Shown: positions 46,489 to 59,069 of the stretch, one piece after another
How positions within the stretch are numbered: position 1 is the first letter of the stretch
Layout of the letters: every line of letters begins with the position of its first letter
Assembly (NCBI RefSeq): GCF_016801865.2
Contig: NC_068939.1
Span: 180,390,721 to 180,454,720 of the forward strand
DNA length: 64,000 nucleotides
Direction of reading: 5' to 3'
Source: Culex pipiens pallens
Taxonomy: Eukaryota > Arthropoda > Insecta > Diptera > Culicidae
Position numbers and translations under genes: made by a program
Notes under the pieces: generated by a model
The model's database searches: none
Told to the model about the DNA's origin: nothing
Seen by the model: only the letters and a program-made list of their open reading frames with translations

Positions 46489-48640
46489 ACAAAAATTACA
46501 AAAATGACAAAAATGACAAAAATGACAAAAATGACAAAAATGACAAAAATGACAAAAATGACAAAAATGACAAAAATGACAAAAATGACAAAAATGACAA
46601 AAATTACAAAAATTACAAAAATTACAAAAATTACAAAAATTACAAAAATGACAAAAATGACAAGAATGACAAAAATGACGAAAATGACAAAAATGACAAA
46701 AATGACAAAAATGACAAAAATGACAAAAATGACAAAAATGACAAAAATGACAAAAATGACAAAAATGACAAAAATGACAAAAATGACAAAAATGACAAAA
46801 ATGACAAAAATGACAAAAATGACAAGAATGACAAAAATGACAAAAATGACAAAAATGACAAAAATGACAAAAATGACAAAAATGACAAAAATGACAAAAA
46901 TGACAAAAATGACAAAAATGACAAAAATGACAAAAATGACAAAAATGACAAAAATGACAAAAATGACAAAAATGACAAAAATGACAAAAATGACAAAAAT
47001 GACAAAAATGACAAAAATGACAAAAATGACAAAAATGACAAAAATGACAAAAATGACAAAAATGACAAAAATGACAAAAATGACAAAAATGACAAAAATG
47101 ACAAAAATGACAAAAATGACAAAAATGACAAAAATGACAAAAATGACAAAAATGACAAAAATGACAAAAATGACAAAAATGACAAAAATGACAAAAATGA
47201 CAAAAATGACAAAAATGACAAAAATGACAAAAATGACAAAAATGACAAAAATGACAAAAATGACAAAAATGACAAAAATGACAAGAATGACAAAAATGAC
47301 AAAAATGACAAAAATGACAAAAATGACAAAAATGACAAAAATGACAAAAATGACAAAAATGACAAAAATGACAAAAATGACAAAAATGACAAAAATGACA
47401 AAAATGACAAAAATGACAAAAATGACAAAAATGACAAAAATGACAAAAATGACAAAAATGACAAAAATGACAAAAATGACAAAAATGACAAAAATGACAA
47501 AAATGACAAAAATGACAAAAATGACAAAAATGACAAAAATGACAAAAATGACAAAAATGACAAAAATGACAAAAATGACAAGAATGACAAAAATGACAAA
47601 AATGACAAAAATGACAAAAATGACAAAAATGACAAAAATGACAAAAATGACAAAAATGACAAAAAATGACAAAAATGACAAAAATGACAAAAATGACAAA
47701 AATGACAAAAATGACAAAAATGACAAAAATGACAAAAATGACAAGAATGACAAAAATGACAAAAATGACAAAAATGACAAAAATGACAAAAATGACAAAA
47801 ATGACAAAAATGACAAAAATGACAAAAATGACAAAAATGACAAAAATGACAAAAATGACAAAAATGACAAAAATGACAAAAATGACAAAAATGACAAAAA
47901 TGACAAAAATGACAAAAATGACAAAAATGACAAAAATGACAAAAATGACAAAAATGACAAAAATGACAAAAATGACAAAAATGACAAAAATGACAAAAAT
48001 GACAAAAATGACAAAAATGACAAAAATGACAAAAATGACAAAAATGACAAAAATGACAAAAATGACAAAAATGACAAAAATGAAAAAAATGACAAAAATG
48101 ACAAAAATGACAAAAATGACAAAAATGACAAAAATGACAAAAATGACAAAAATGACAAAAATGACAAAAATGACAAAAATGACAAAAATGACAAAAATGA
48201 CAAAAATGACAAAAATGACAAAAATGACAAAAATGACAAAAATGACAAAAATGACAAAAATGACAAAAATGACACAAATGACAAAAATGACAAAAATGAC
48301 AAAAATGACAAAAATGACAAAAATGACAAAAATGACAAAAATGACAAAAAATGACAAAAATGACAAAAATGACAAAAATGAAAAAAATGACAAAAATGAC
48401 AAAAATGACAAAAATGACAAAAATGACAAAAATGACAAAAATGACAAAAATGACAAAAATGACAAAAATGACAAAAATGACAAAAATGACAAAAATGACA
48501 AAAATGACAAAAATGACACAAATGACAAAAATGACAAAAATGATAAAAATGACAAAAATGACAAAAATGACAAAAATGACAAAAATGTAAAAAATGTAAA
48601 AAATGACACAAATGACAAAAATGACCAAAATGACCAAAAC
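46489..48640 (+). repeat. (ACAAAAATG)n nonamer array, ~239 copies
   Basis: About 2.15 kb of a 9-bp unit. Point variants: TTAC for TGAC at about 46500 and 46600-46645, ACAAGAATG at six or more positions, ACACAAATG, and TGAAAAAAATG at 48083 and 48379. Single-A insertions at about 47665 and 48350 shift the frame. A 9-bp unit keeps all frames open (MTKMTK, NDKNDK and, inverted, FCHFCH/FVIFVI), so the 300-875-residue frames are not proteins. Confidence 0.97.
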
Positions 48641-49690
48641 AGCAAAAATACAGAAAAAAACAACTAAACAAAACAGCACAAACAGCAAAAAAATACGACA
48701 AAAAAACAACAAAAAACAGCAAAAATACACCAAAAATGCTGCTTAAATATATCAAAAATATAGCGAAAATGTAGCAAAAATCCAGCAAACACACAGCAAA
48801 AATACATAAAAAATGCAGCAAAAATATAGCAAAAAATTCAACAAAAATACACCAAAAATACACAAAAAAATGCAACAAAAATGCATTAAAAAAAATTAAA
48901 AAAAAACAGCAAAAATACATCAAAAATACAGTTAAAAAACAGCAACAATACAGCAAAAATTCAGCAAAAATACAGCAAAAAAACCGCTCATAACCATAAA
49001 AAAAACACACATACAAAAACAACAAAAAACAGCCAAAAAAATAGCAAAAAAATAGCAATATAACAACAAATATACAGTAAAAATGCAGCAAAAACACAGT
49101 TTAATACACAGCTAAAATACAGAACAAAACAGATAAAAAAAAAGCAAAAATACAGCAATAAAAACGACAAAAAATGGCAAAAAACAGCAAAAATATACCA
49201 AAAATGCAGCTAAAATAAAGCAAAAATACAGCAAAATCATAGCAAAAATTCAGCAAACACACAGAACAAAAACCAAAAATGCTGCAAAACTATAGAAAAA
49301 TACAATAAAAATACAGCAAAAATGCAACAAAAATGCATCAAAAATAAATTAAAAAAACAGCAAAAATACAGTTCAAATTCAGCTAAAATACAGCAAAAAA
49401 CAGCTAAAAAATCATCAAAAAACAGCAAAAAACGGCAAAAAACAGCAAAAATACATAAAAATAGCAAAAATACAACAAAAATACAGTAAAAATACAGCAA
49501 AAAACAGCAATAATACACTACAAATACAGCTAAAATGTAGCGAAAATACAGCAAAATTATAGCAAAAATACAGCAAAAATGCAGAAAAAACAGCAAAAAT
49601 CAGAAAAATTACAGCAAAAGTACAGCAAAAAAAACAGCACCAATACAGCAAAAACCAGCTAAAAATACAGAAAATACAGCTAAAATACAA
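48641..49690 (+). repeat. Degenerate ~11-bp array (ACAGCAAAAAT-like)
   Basis: About 1 kb of imperfect repeats built around ACAGCAAAAAT with many variants, continuing directly from the pure nonamer array. It looks like an older, decayed part of the same expanded tract. Minus-strand frames rich in F, L, C and Y are artefacts. Confidence 0.8.
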
Positions 49691-52039
49691 ATGAAGAGGA
49701 AACCACTGTTCGAAACCAAATCTGCCTAACAGCATCTCAGAAAACGACAAATGAGTGCACTACCCTTTCTGGAGCGATTTGAAGTATGTTTACCGACTTT
49801 CCCTTCCAAAAAAACCCTTCAAGTCCATCTCTCCCGTTGCTGGCCGGCGGGACATTTTGTGACCCGTTCCCGGTGATTAATGGCACCGAGGAACCGACTG
49901 GCAAACAACAATCACTTATCTCGTTTATCCGTATTATTCGTTTAGCTGTCATAATAAACAATAACGCTAGCCAGCCAGGCTCTGTGGCTCTCGAGCCTTG
50001 GCTGATGATGACAAAAACAGCAACTTTCGCTGGCCAGTTTGTTCGCTGGCTTTTGTGTTGCGTTGAGCGGCTCGACGAGAGCTTTCGGGAAAAGCTCTCC
50101 CACAAATAACGGTCCCCGTCCCCCATCCGATGAGGCGGAATCCTAACAAAGAATCTAGCCTAAAGTAGTCCTCCGGCTTTACTTGCCGAGGCGAAGCGCT
50201 CGATTTCGTTCGCTCTTGATCTGCACTCGGTACCGTTGCGTTGCGGGACTTTGATTTGTTTTTTTTTTTTAATTTGACAGTTTGAGCTTTTGACCCTGAA
50301 GATGGTCGCAAATGCGAGTAAGCCGAAACGTTCGAAACAAAAATAAATAAAAAAATTACAAAATCCCAAAACGTCACAGTTTGCGGCCTTATCCCAACAC
50401 TGTGTGGCCAGCTACTTTGCTCCCTGGTCGGGCAGAAACAGGCCATCAACAGCCGACGATGCTCAACTTCAGGCTGGAGTGTACATAAATCCGTTTGTCC
50501 TCTGCTCCGCCGTAAATCAAAACGTCCACCACCAGCAGCGTCATGCAAACGCTTGCAAGCTCACTCACTCAGTCAGGCAAGCAGGCTGCGCCGGGTGCCT
50601 TTTAGGGCGTTCTTGGGGTCCTCGATTTCCTGTGAAGACACCATCACCATCACCCGGACAACCGAAAAAGAAATGATAAATTTATCGTCATCGGGCTGGT
50701 AACTCTTCTGGCAGGGGTGTCACAATTTGGGTAATAATAGAACATCTCGTATTCAAAATTAGTCCAATTCAACGAATCATCTCTGCGGTAAACTTTACGT
50801 AGTAGGCCTGGCCGGTTTAACGTTTGTGATGTTTCAGTGCATTTTAATGCAAATGCGCAGTTACACACCACTTCGAATCTTAACTCAAAGATCATTCAAT
50901 TTCTTCAGATGTGCTGCCACGGGCATTTCATCCCTGCCCAAAGCAGTAATCGAGGGCAAATTGCTGGACCTTTCCCACTGGGCACTAAATGCAGCATCCG
51001 CGCCCAAATCAACCGGCCTCCAGCAGGGCCAGACCCAGAACCTAACCACCACCACTCCTCCTGCCCACCCTGCGTAGTGTCTTTCCCAGCCGAAAAGGAT
51101 TCAGCCAAATCAGCATCATTTATTATCAACGGGAGATAATCGGAGTCCATGCCGGAGATCCCTTCCAAGAACCATAAAAACAAGACACGCATATGACGAG
51201 TTGCTCGCCGGGCCATCTTCCCCGCTCCGTCCAAAGTCCACAGGACCAGGGATATCATTGCTTTATTACACATCGTTGCCTTTTCTAACCAGCAGCAGTG
51301 AGTCCGATATCCACTCCAGAAGGTAATCTTTTGCTCGTCCCAAGATGTTGTTAATCAAAAACACTTGTACCACCCGAAGGGCTCGGCTCGACCCGGCTGT
51401 GGTGAATGGGCTCACTCTGTGGGCAAACCTTCACGAGGTCGGGGAAACGGGGAAGGATTCTGTCCCAGGATGATGGAACGTACTTTATCATACAGCACGG
51501 GCTGGCTTGGAAAAGCCAGAAGTTACTGCGGCGAGGCTAGAGATAGACAGATCGTTATCGTTAACCACATTTGCTGTGTAGGTATAGTGGGCTGGGTTGC
51601 TGTTGAGTAACATGCTCGCTACTTATGGACGACAATAAAAAGTAGAATATGTTGGAGAACAAGATTGTAATCGTATGCATTTTTATGGAAATCCCTCCGA
51701 GCAGTTTTAGTTACATCATGTGAATAATTCTCTAATGTGTTCTAGGGACCATCCATTGCCCACATGGACACTTTTTTCGAATTAGCACCAAAAGTATCGA
51801 TGACTCTAAAGAACTAATTTTTGAAGATTTGAGTTTGGAGTTTTCAGAAAAATTGTGCTCAAAGATCAGAAATCACTCATCGTCGAACGCATCATTGCCG
51901 ACTAAAGCGCGCAATCATTCACGAGCGAACACGACTCGCTAGCTGCCAGCTCCTTGGCCAATTGCTCCACCCAGCGAAACAAATACTTCGTGAATTTCTT
52001 TGCCCACTCCGTCCGTCGTCATGAGTCACAAAAGAATAC
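49691..52039. other. Unique DNA island, no gene recognised
   Basis: About 2.3 kb of balanced composition, the longest such island apart from the opsin region. Frames up to 193 codons overlap on both strands without a recognisable domain. It may contain short exons or control regions, but no splice-consistent exon could be shown. Confidence 0.4.
50275..50370 (+). mobile_element. Retroelement 3'-end-like segment with hammerhead-like core
   Basis: Reads CCCTGAAGATGGTCGC, AAAT, GCGAGTAAGCCGAAACG, then an A-rich AAATAAATAAAA tail. CTGAAGA fits the hammerhead core CUGANGA, TCGC/GCGA forms a stem, and GAAAC follows as in the core. The stem III/cleavage part (…UH) is not convincing. Such CTGAAGATGG…CCGAAACG segments occur at ends of Penelope-like and other invertebrate retroelements. 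Family not settled. Confidence 0.4.
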
Positions 52040-52173
52040 AGTCATGCCCCGGTTTTCCACGCCTCGGTTTTGCACTGCCCCAGTTTTGATTCGTTAAGCT
52101 GACTCGGTAAGGCACGGCCTAGAGCTTAACTGAAGCACATAGCTTATGGGATTTTGGCTATATGGGAGACATT
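52040..52173 (+). mobile_element. pogo/Tigger-like transposon end
   Basis: Begins TACAGTCATGCCCCGG, runs through CTTATGGGATTTTGG to TATGGGAGACATT, where a SINE interrupts it, and continues after the SINE into the flank of a ~127-bp satellite block. Matches, inverted, 11661-11715 and partly 5034-5090. Confidence 0.55.
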
Positions 52174-52392
52174 TTTTTTTAATTCATCATCCCGGTACGA
52201 GAATCGAACTCACGACCTCTGGATTGGAAACCCAGCATGCCGCTAGTCGAAACCCATCCCCTACCGGTCAATATTCCCAGTGAGTAGAATTACTCTTTGA
52301 AGGGATCTGACTTTGCCGAGCCAGACAGGAATCGAACCCACCACCTTCCGCTTACAAGGCGAAACCCGTAACCTCACGGCCACGGAAGCTCG
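52174..52392 (-). mobile_element. Dimeric tRNA-derived SINE, 6-bp TSD
   Basis: Flanked by GACATT (52168-52173 and 52393-52398). Two tRNA-like heads on the minus strand: the first with loop CTTGTAA (threonine-type TGT) and B box GGTTCGATTCC, the second with loop TTTCCAA (glycine-type TCC) and B box AGTTCGATTCTC, followed by an A-tail of about nine. The repeat it interrupts has an uninterrupted relative at about 5010-5045. A different SINE family from the one at 41972. Confidence 0.85.
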
Positions 52393-52398
52393 GACATT

Positions 52399-53672
52399 GA
52401 CTATAATCGTATGAAAAATCATACTAACATCTAAAAATTATAGTGTTCTGGAATCGGAATGATGTCAGCTATCGATTGCACAATACATGAAAATTTTACA
52501 ATGCAATGTTTCTCGAAAAAATACTCAAAACTATTGTTATAGCAATATGGGTTTTCAAATGATCGTGAAACATTACATAAAACTACGTATTTTTTGAATA
52601 AAAAAATACTCAAAATTACATTTTTAACAAAGTGGGAAACAAATGATCGGAATTTTTCAAACACTTCGAATGTAATAACAACATTTTAAAAAAAAATATT
52701 AAAAAATCATCACAAAACTATGTATTTTCGAATAAAAACTCCAGGATTCAGCTTTTTTTTAATATGGGTATCAAATGATTTAAGTTTTTTTCATACATTT
52801 CGGATATAGTATCATTTTTTGAATAAACTGATAATTTTCACAAAACTACATATTTTCGAAAAAAAAAACACTCAAAATTTCATTTTTTTACAATATCGGT
52901 ATCTAACGATCAGGAAATTTTCATACATTTCGAAAGTTGTGTAATTGTGTTTAAAATATTTAGATTTTTCCCAAACTACGTATTTTAGGAAAAAAAAATG
53001 CTAAAAACTATGTATTTATATGTATAACTCCTGGTTTCAGAATTTTTTCAATATTAGTATCAAATGATTTGGGTTTTTTTTTTCATACATTTCGGATATA
53101 GTATCATTTTTTTGAAAATACTAATAATTTTCAAGAAACTACATATTTTCGAAAAAAATACTTAGTTTTTTCCCAAGCTACGTATTTTAGAAAAAATGCT
53201 CCAAATTTCAGTTTTTATAATATGAGTATCAATTGATCGAGATATTATAATAAATTTCGATAGTTTTAATTGTTTTAAATATTTTTTTTTCAAAACTACG
53301 AGTTTTCAAAAAATACTCACAATTTTAAAGTTTCAAAAATGTTTTCAAAATGTTTGAAAAAATCCAATCGTTTGTTACCTAACTGAAATTTTGAGTTTTT
53401 ATTTTCGAAAATACGTTGTTTTGTGAAAATTTTGAGTATTTTCAAAAAAGGTTGTCATTATATTCGAAATGTATCAATAAATTCCGATCATATGATACTC
53501 ATATTGTGAATAAATGAAATTTGGATTTTTTTTTTTGTAAAAACGTAGTTTTGTGAAATTTTTGAGTATTTAAAAAGAATGTGATTACATTCTTAATGTA
53601 CGAAAAAGTCCCGATCATTTGATACCAATATTGCAAAAATCTTAAATTTTGAGTATTTTTTCAAAATCACGT
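52399..53672. repeat. ~127-bp satellite block
   Basis: Begins with the shared flank (to about 52480, including AAAAATTATAGTGTTCTGG) and continues with about nine diverged satellite units, some in inverted orientation relative to the later ones (TATCAAATGAT against GATCATTTGATA). Confidence 0.75.
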
Positions 53673-54307
53673 TGGCAATGGTCCTGATTGCTCAAAATCA
53701 ACCACTCCATTCGCGAGCACAAATAGCAGGCGACGCGATACTGCCCTGATGAATTCCTACCGTTTGTCACTCTATCACCATTCGCTCCCGAACACTCTCT
53801 ATTCTACTCTCCTTCTCTCTCTGCTCGGCTCAGTCTCCGAACGGCTCCGGCAGGCCGATCGTCTCCGATCACTCTTAACTGAAAACATTTTTTCTCTGAT
53901 GCAATGCGTTATACTCATTGATTTGGGTGGCTTAAAATCAATGTTATCAATTAAATTTTGCATTTATTTTGATTTCATAACATTCTAGACACCATTCAAA
54001 GAAATTACCACCAAGAAAAAATCAAATTGATGGCAAACTGAGGGCGTGAAGACAAAAAGACTGCCGCTCTGGCATTTTGTGAGAATGGCTCTTCGCTGAG
54101 CATGGTAGTGTGTGAGTGTCGTCGAGCGACGGAGTAGGCAAATATTTTCACGATGTATTTGTTCGCTGAGTGAACAGTTCGGGCCACTCGCTGGTTGCTT
54201 GCGAGACTCATTCGCTCATGAATGCTAGCGGGTTGTAATAGGCGACGAACGGATAGGCGATGAGTGAGTGGTTTCTGTTCATTGAACCGAAAATCAGGAC
54301 CCTTGCA
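53673..54307. mobile_element. MITE with GGTCCTGATT ends, in satellite
   Basis: Inverted matches GGTCCTGATT and AATCAGGACC, plus AACCACTC and GAGTGGTT further in. Flanked on both sides by satellite that reads on across it. TSD unclear. Subterminal DNA is rich in CGAGCGA/CTCGCT-type words. Non-coding. Confidence 0.6.
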
Positions 54308-55800
54308 AGTAGGTTTGTGAAAATTTTCAGTATTTTCAAAAAAAATAATGACATTCGAAATATATGACAAATACACGATAATTTGATACCCATATTGCAA
54401 TAACAACATTTTGAGGTTTTTTAAGATTAAAAAATTGCATTTTCAAAATACAGGTTAAAAAACATATTTATTCAATACTTAAATATAACATATTAACATA
54501 TTTATTCAATACTTAAATATTCAGAAAACTTATGATTGGATAACTTTTGGGCTTGTGTAAAATGCATTTCAAAACAATTTCAATTTTTTTTGTCCCACTT
54601 TCTCGACTTTGATAAGGGTCGAGGGACATAAACTTCAAAAAATATTTGCCACGGCCTTACCTTATTAAGTATTTCAGGGTAACTTTTCTTAATGTTTTGT
54701 TTAAATGACTGGCACGAAAATGCATTCTGGATGAAATGTATATTAAATATTGTTTTTTAAGCATCCATTTTAGAACATTTTGAAATTATCGTTTAATAAA
54801 CCCTAAATATGATTATGCAAATAATTTAAATTTCAAAAACTGTCTTTTTTATTATATATTAATTTTTTGGACTTATTTTTTTCAAGTGCGTCCCATTTGA
54901 CTCTACATTTTCAATCCATGATATCTGGTTAACATTGCTCCTATTTTGAATGTGAAAAAGGGAAACTCGTGTGAAGTTCTGTAAGCATTTCGAAAAAAAT
55001 ATTTTAAGATTTTTTAAATCATGACTTTTATTTTATACGGGTCACATAATTCGATGTCGGGACTTTTTCAATCTGACATCATGTTTTTCAATAGGTTGAG
55101 AAATTTTCACACTACCTCCACTTTTTGACAGTAAAATTTGTTGTACAATCCAGCTGCATTTTTTAGAATTTTGATGATTCCAGAAATTTACTATTTAATG
55201 TTAGTATTTCTAGATTCTACTATTTCAAAGCCGTTGAAAGATGTTAAACCATCGTATTGCTGTACTGTTTAAAGACACAAAATAAGGATTTGATTTTCAG
55301 TTCATTCTATTCAATTGAAAAAAATTCGAGATCAATAGAATAGCTATCAATAAACTTAATTCAATGGTGATTATTTTTTTTTAATTTTTTTTACTGAGAC
55401 TGATTTAGTTGGTAACTATTTTTTTAAGTGTTAGTGAGGCCTTTGCTAATACCACGGACGAACGGACATGACACAAGGAACAAATTTTCTTCAAATTTCT
55501 GAAGCAAACTATCACTTGCGCCATCTACATTCAAGTTGCCGAAGTAGCATCGCGCGATTACGCATGATTTCTCAAAATGTCTTATGCAATAATTAATTAA
55601 AACATTTAGCATTGGTATGGTGCTAGTAACAGTTATTTTGACATTAAGTTTGTCTTTATGATTCTGTGTAATTTATCATGGACACTAAAATTGCCGAAAA
55701 ATTGATAGAAATTGTATTTTTAATATAAATTCATACGACCATTTCAAAAAGTACCCATGATTTTTCATCATCAGCTGGCTTTGTTTACGTTTTAAACCAC
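54308..55800. other. Satellite scrap and AT-rich DNA
   Basis: 54308-54430 is the continuation of the satellite; 54520-54660 is the old repeat shared with 43010-43400. The rest to 55800 shows nothing recognisable. Confidence 0.35.
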
Positions 55801-56760
55801 GTGGCGTGAAGATTTCGACATAGGCGATCTCGCTTGCGCAGGTTTTCACCAAGAAGAATTAAAAGAAAACCAGCATCACTTTTTAAAGCCCCGTGTCATG
55901 TCCGTTTGTCTGTGCTAATACTAAGTATTTATCTCTTTTCAAGTTTTATTCCACATTTTCAGTCTAGACATAAAAGAGGTAAAATTGAACCTTCAAGAAA
56001 TTTATACAATTGTACTGTGCAGGAAAAAATGTTCCAATCAATCAATTTGATGTGGTGTTTTGTGGATCAAACGAAAAAGTTTCATTAAAAACCGCCTGTC
56101 AATTTCTCCGAAACCATCTAGCGCGCGTAATTCCGGGTGGCCTATCAGTTTCATCGTTCAACAAAGCGGACCCACACAGTTGATGCATATTAACCCAACG
56201 TCGGTCGGTTAACCTTCCAATCCTCATCAATCTCGCCATCACACCACCACCCGGAAGTGTTCCAGTTGTTTCTCAAACACTCGACATGAGGTTGATTGAC
56301 AACCCTCCCCGACCCCCGTGCCGTCACTCTCTCTCTCTCTCTGTCTTTCCCCAATTATGAACCCCCAACCTGTGTGACGCAGAACCCATTTCCAGTCAAC
56401 GCCATAACAAGGTGGAAGAAAAATGATTATCACATTAATTGGTGCCACATAAGGCGCCCACGTGGGTTTGTGTGTGTGTGGGAAGTGCACGTGTTTTCTG
56501 CCACCGTTTTGAGGGGGGGGGAGGGGGTTGACCACACTACCGGAATACCATACCAGGAAGGGGGTGATGGAATTAATAGGATTATATGCACGAGGGGGAG
56601 GAAGTGGGGATCTGCTTTTAATGAATTGGATCATTTGCTAGGGAAAGTTAATGTCTCGACTCGCATTGCGGGTGAGTGATGGGTGGAACTAGATTTATGA
56701 CCGTAATTAAAATAAAAAGGGTGGATCGAGAAAGGTTTCTTGACTGGTGACAAGCTTGGT
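55801..56760. other. Unique DNA island, no gene recognised
   Basis: Balanced composition with (CT)n at about 56325 and (GT)n at 56470. Open frames on both strands overlap, no domain seen. Confidence 0.35.
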
Positions 56761-57688
56761 TTAGTTTATTTGTAAATAGTTTGACTTTCTATGCAAAATT
56801 TAGTCAAATTGAGTATATTTTATTATAAGTTTTCAAACCAAATTAACCAACTCATATTTTTCAGTTTCCTGGATGCCCTCATCCAGGAGCGATCAGTTTA
56901 GTACCCAAATGTAGAAAAGCAATTTAATTTTTGTAGGAATTTTCTAGAAAAACCAGTTGAACTTTATTTTTATTGTTTTTCTTTATTTTTTTCTTCGTGT
57001 TTTTTTGAGCAACTTTTGTCTACGAAATACTAGACCTTTTCTGTTTTATTTTTAACCTATGAATACTATCCTAGTCCCTTTTTCAATTATTTGCTTGATG
57101 TTAACAATTTCTGCCATAGACCGATAAATTGTTGAAAAATTGAAATGCTTATATCTTATCAATATTAATTATTCTTTCCAATGCTAAATTGTTTGAAAAA
57201 CAACCTAGAGTCTATTTTTCATTGTTGTTTTTTTCATTAAATGATGAGTACATTTTTATGAGAATTCTTAAAATCATAGCCCTCCCATATTTGAAAATTT
57301 GAAAATTTGAAGATTTGAAGATTTGATGGAAGATTTTTAAGATTTGAAGTTTTGAAGATTAGAAAATTCGAAAATTTGAAGGTTTGATGATTTGAATTTA
57401 CCATTTTTTGCCAAAACAACAACAATTCAAAATTTTTAGCAAATTTTGAGGTCCCATTAGAATTTAAAAAATGCTTCTGATCTGATTTTTTTATCCTTTT
57501 CAAAAATTAAAAAAAAGCTATGCTTGTGCCATTAATTATCTAGATGCTTTGTTGGATAATCTATCAATCTAGCATTAATATTTTTATTGATATCTTTTTA
57601 ATTATTATGCACTGAAGGTGGAGCCGACGTTATTTTCAAAACAAACTGAGCACTACTATTATTGCATATTCTATTCAACTTACAAAAG
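56761..57688. other. AT-rich DNA with an 8-bp minisatellite
   Basis: 57290-57398 is an imperfect repeat of GAAAATTT/GAAGATTT. Otherwise nothing recognised. Confidence 0.45.
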
Positions 57689-57696
57689 GTCTACAC

Positions 57697-58833
57697 TAGG
57701 CTTAGTGATTTTTCACGCTCGAAAATAGCAAATTTCACGGGGACCTCAATTTCACAACACCAAATTTCTCGCAAATTTCACGGAACGTGAAAAATGTCTA
57801 AAAAAAACTCTGAAATTGTTTTGTTTTTTGAAACAGAAACATCTTTTTATGCTTCATTATATATTATTCTTCAACTAAAAAAAACTTTACTAAATTTGAA
57901 CGTGACAAAAAAAAATCTCATAATTTTCATAAAAGTTTCCACCTGGTTTATGGATGAGCTCTAATTATATTTTGAAACAAAATGTAGGGCATGCGTATAA
58001 TCATTTATTGAACTACTTTTCAAAGCAAGATACAACAATCTTGTCCAGCCAAAATGAGTAATATAGTTTGAATTTTCTGCGATATTTAGCCCATTCAAAA
58101 TATTTTTTAGGGATTTCATCTATCTTTTCAAAAACTAAATTTAAAATTAATAGGCAAAAATAATGTACTTTGTAACGAAATCGATTTTTTTTTCAAAATG
58201 AGAATACAAAACAAAAAAAATGTGGCATTTTTTAACTTTCACGGGAATTATCCACCAAAATTATCAAATATCGTTAAAATTAAACAGGAAAAATCTGAAA
58301 TGTTTTTAAAGGTGTTTTCAAAGATAAAAAAAAGCTCTTCATTTATTTTCGGATAAAACAAAGCTTATTTCGTTTAATTTCTGTTGAAATTTAACATTTT
58401 AAATAAAATAGTAGTAAAATATTTACTAAAGCTAACAAAATATTACTAAATCTAAACAATTCTTCAAATGGTTCGTATCAAGCTTTTCAATTGAAAACTT
58501 TTAAAATTTACGTTAATTAAGAAGAAAAAATTGATTTGAGAAAATTTATAAATTTAAAGAATTTTACAAAATTCGCGAAATCATCAAAATTCAAAATATC
58601 AAAAAAAATCAAAATTCACAAACCTTTTATTAGTAATTGTACAAGGGTATTCACTCACTTAATTCTACAGTAGTTCATCAAATTATTTTTATTCCTATTT
58701 GAGTTTGATAAAATATTTTGAGAAAAATCGTTACACTTTCACACAAACATAAAATTTCACGGGATTTCGCGGAAGAAGAAAAATTTCACGGATTCAACGC
58801 TGTCCGCGAAATCGTGAAATTTCACTAACCCTA
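57697..58833. mobile_element. Second non-autonomous hAT element, perfect 8-bp TSD
   Basis: 1137 bp with ends TAGGCTTAGTGA and TCACTAACCCTA, flanked by identical GTCTACAC (57689-57696 and 58834-58841). Subterminal TTTCACGG/CCGTGAAA words repeat on both sides. AT-rich, non-coding interior; no transposase. Confidence 0.92.
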
Positions 58834-58841
58834 GTCTACAC

Positions 58842-59069
58842 TAATTTTAGTTATTATAGTGTAATATTTTATTGATAAGTAAGTAGTTTTTTTTAAGTAT
58901 AATTTTATCAAACATTGAAGTCTTTGTCAACAATCATTGAGCATTAGAGATAATAGGAAAATCGTGATGAAAATACATTAAAATGAGTTTGGCATTTTTA
59001 TATAAAAAAGCCGAAAATGTCTCAAAAGTCTAATTTTTACCATTGATCAACGAATTTAGATAAATAAGG
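58842..59069. other. AT-rich spacer
   Basis: Nothing recognised. Confidence 0.3.

Noticed and set aside
46423..49097. Open frames of 333-875 residues made of MTK, NDK, FCH, FVI or LSF repeats
   Set aside because: All are translations of a 9-bp array in several frames and both strands at once. Frame changes follow single-A insertions in the array.
49967..50548. 193-residue minus-strand frame as a gene
   Set aside because: No domain, internal low-complexity Lys run from a poly(T) tract, crosses a retroelement-like tail, and competes with several other frames.
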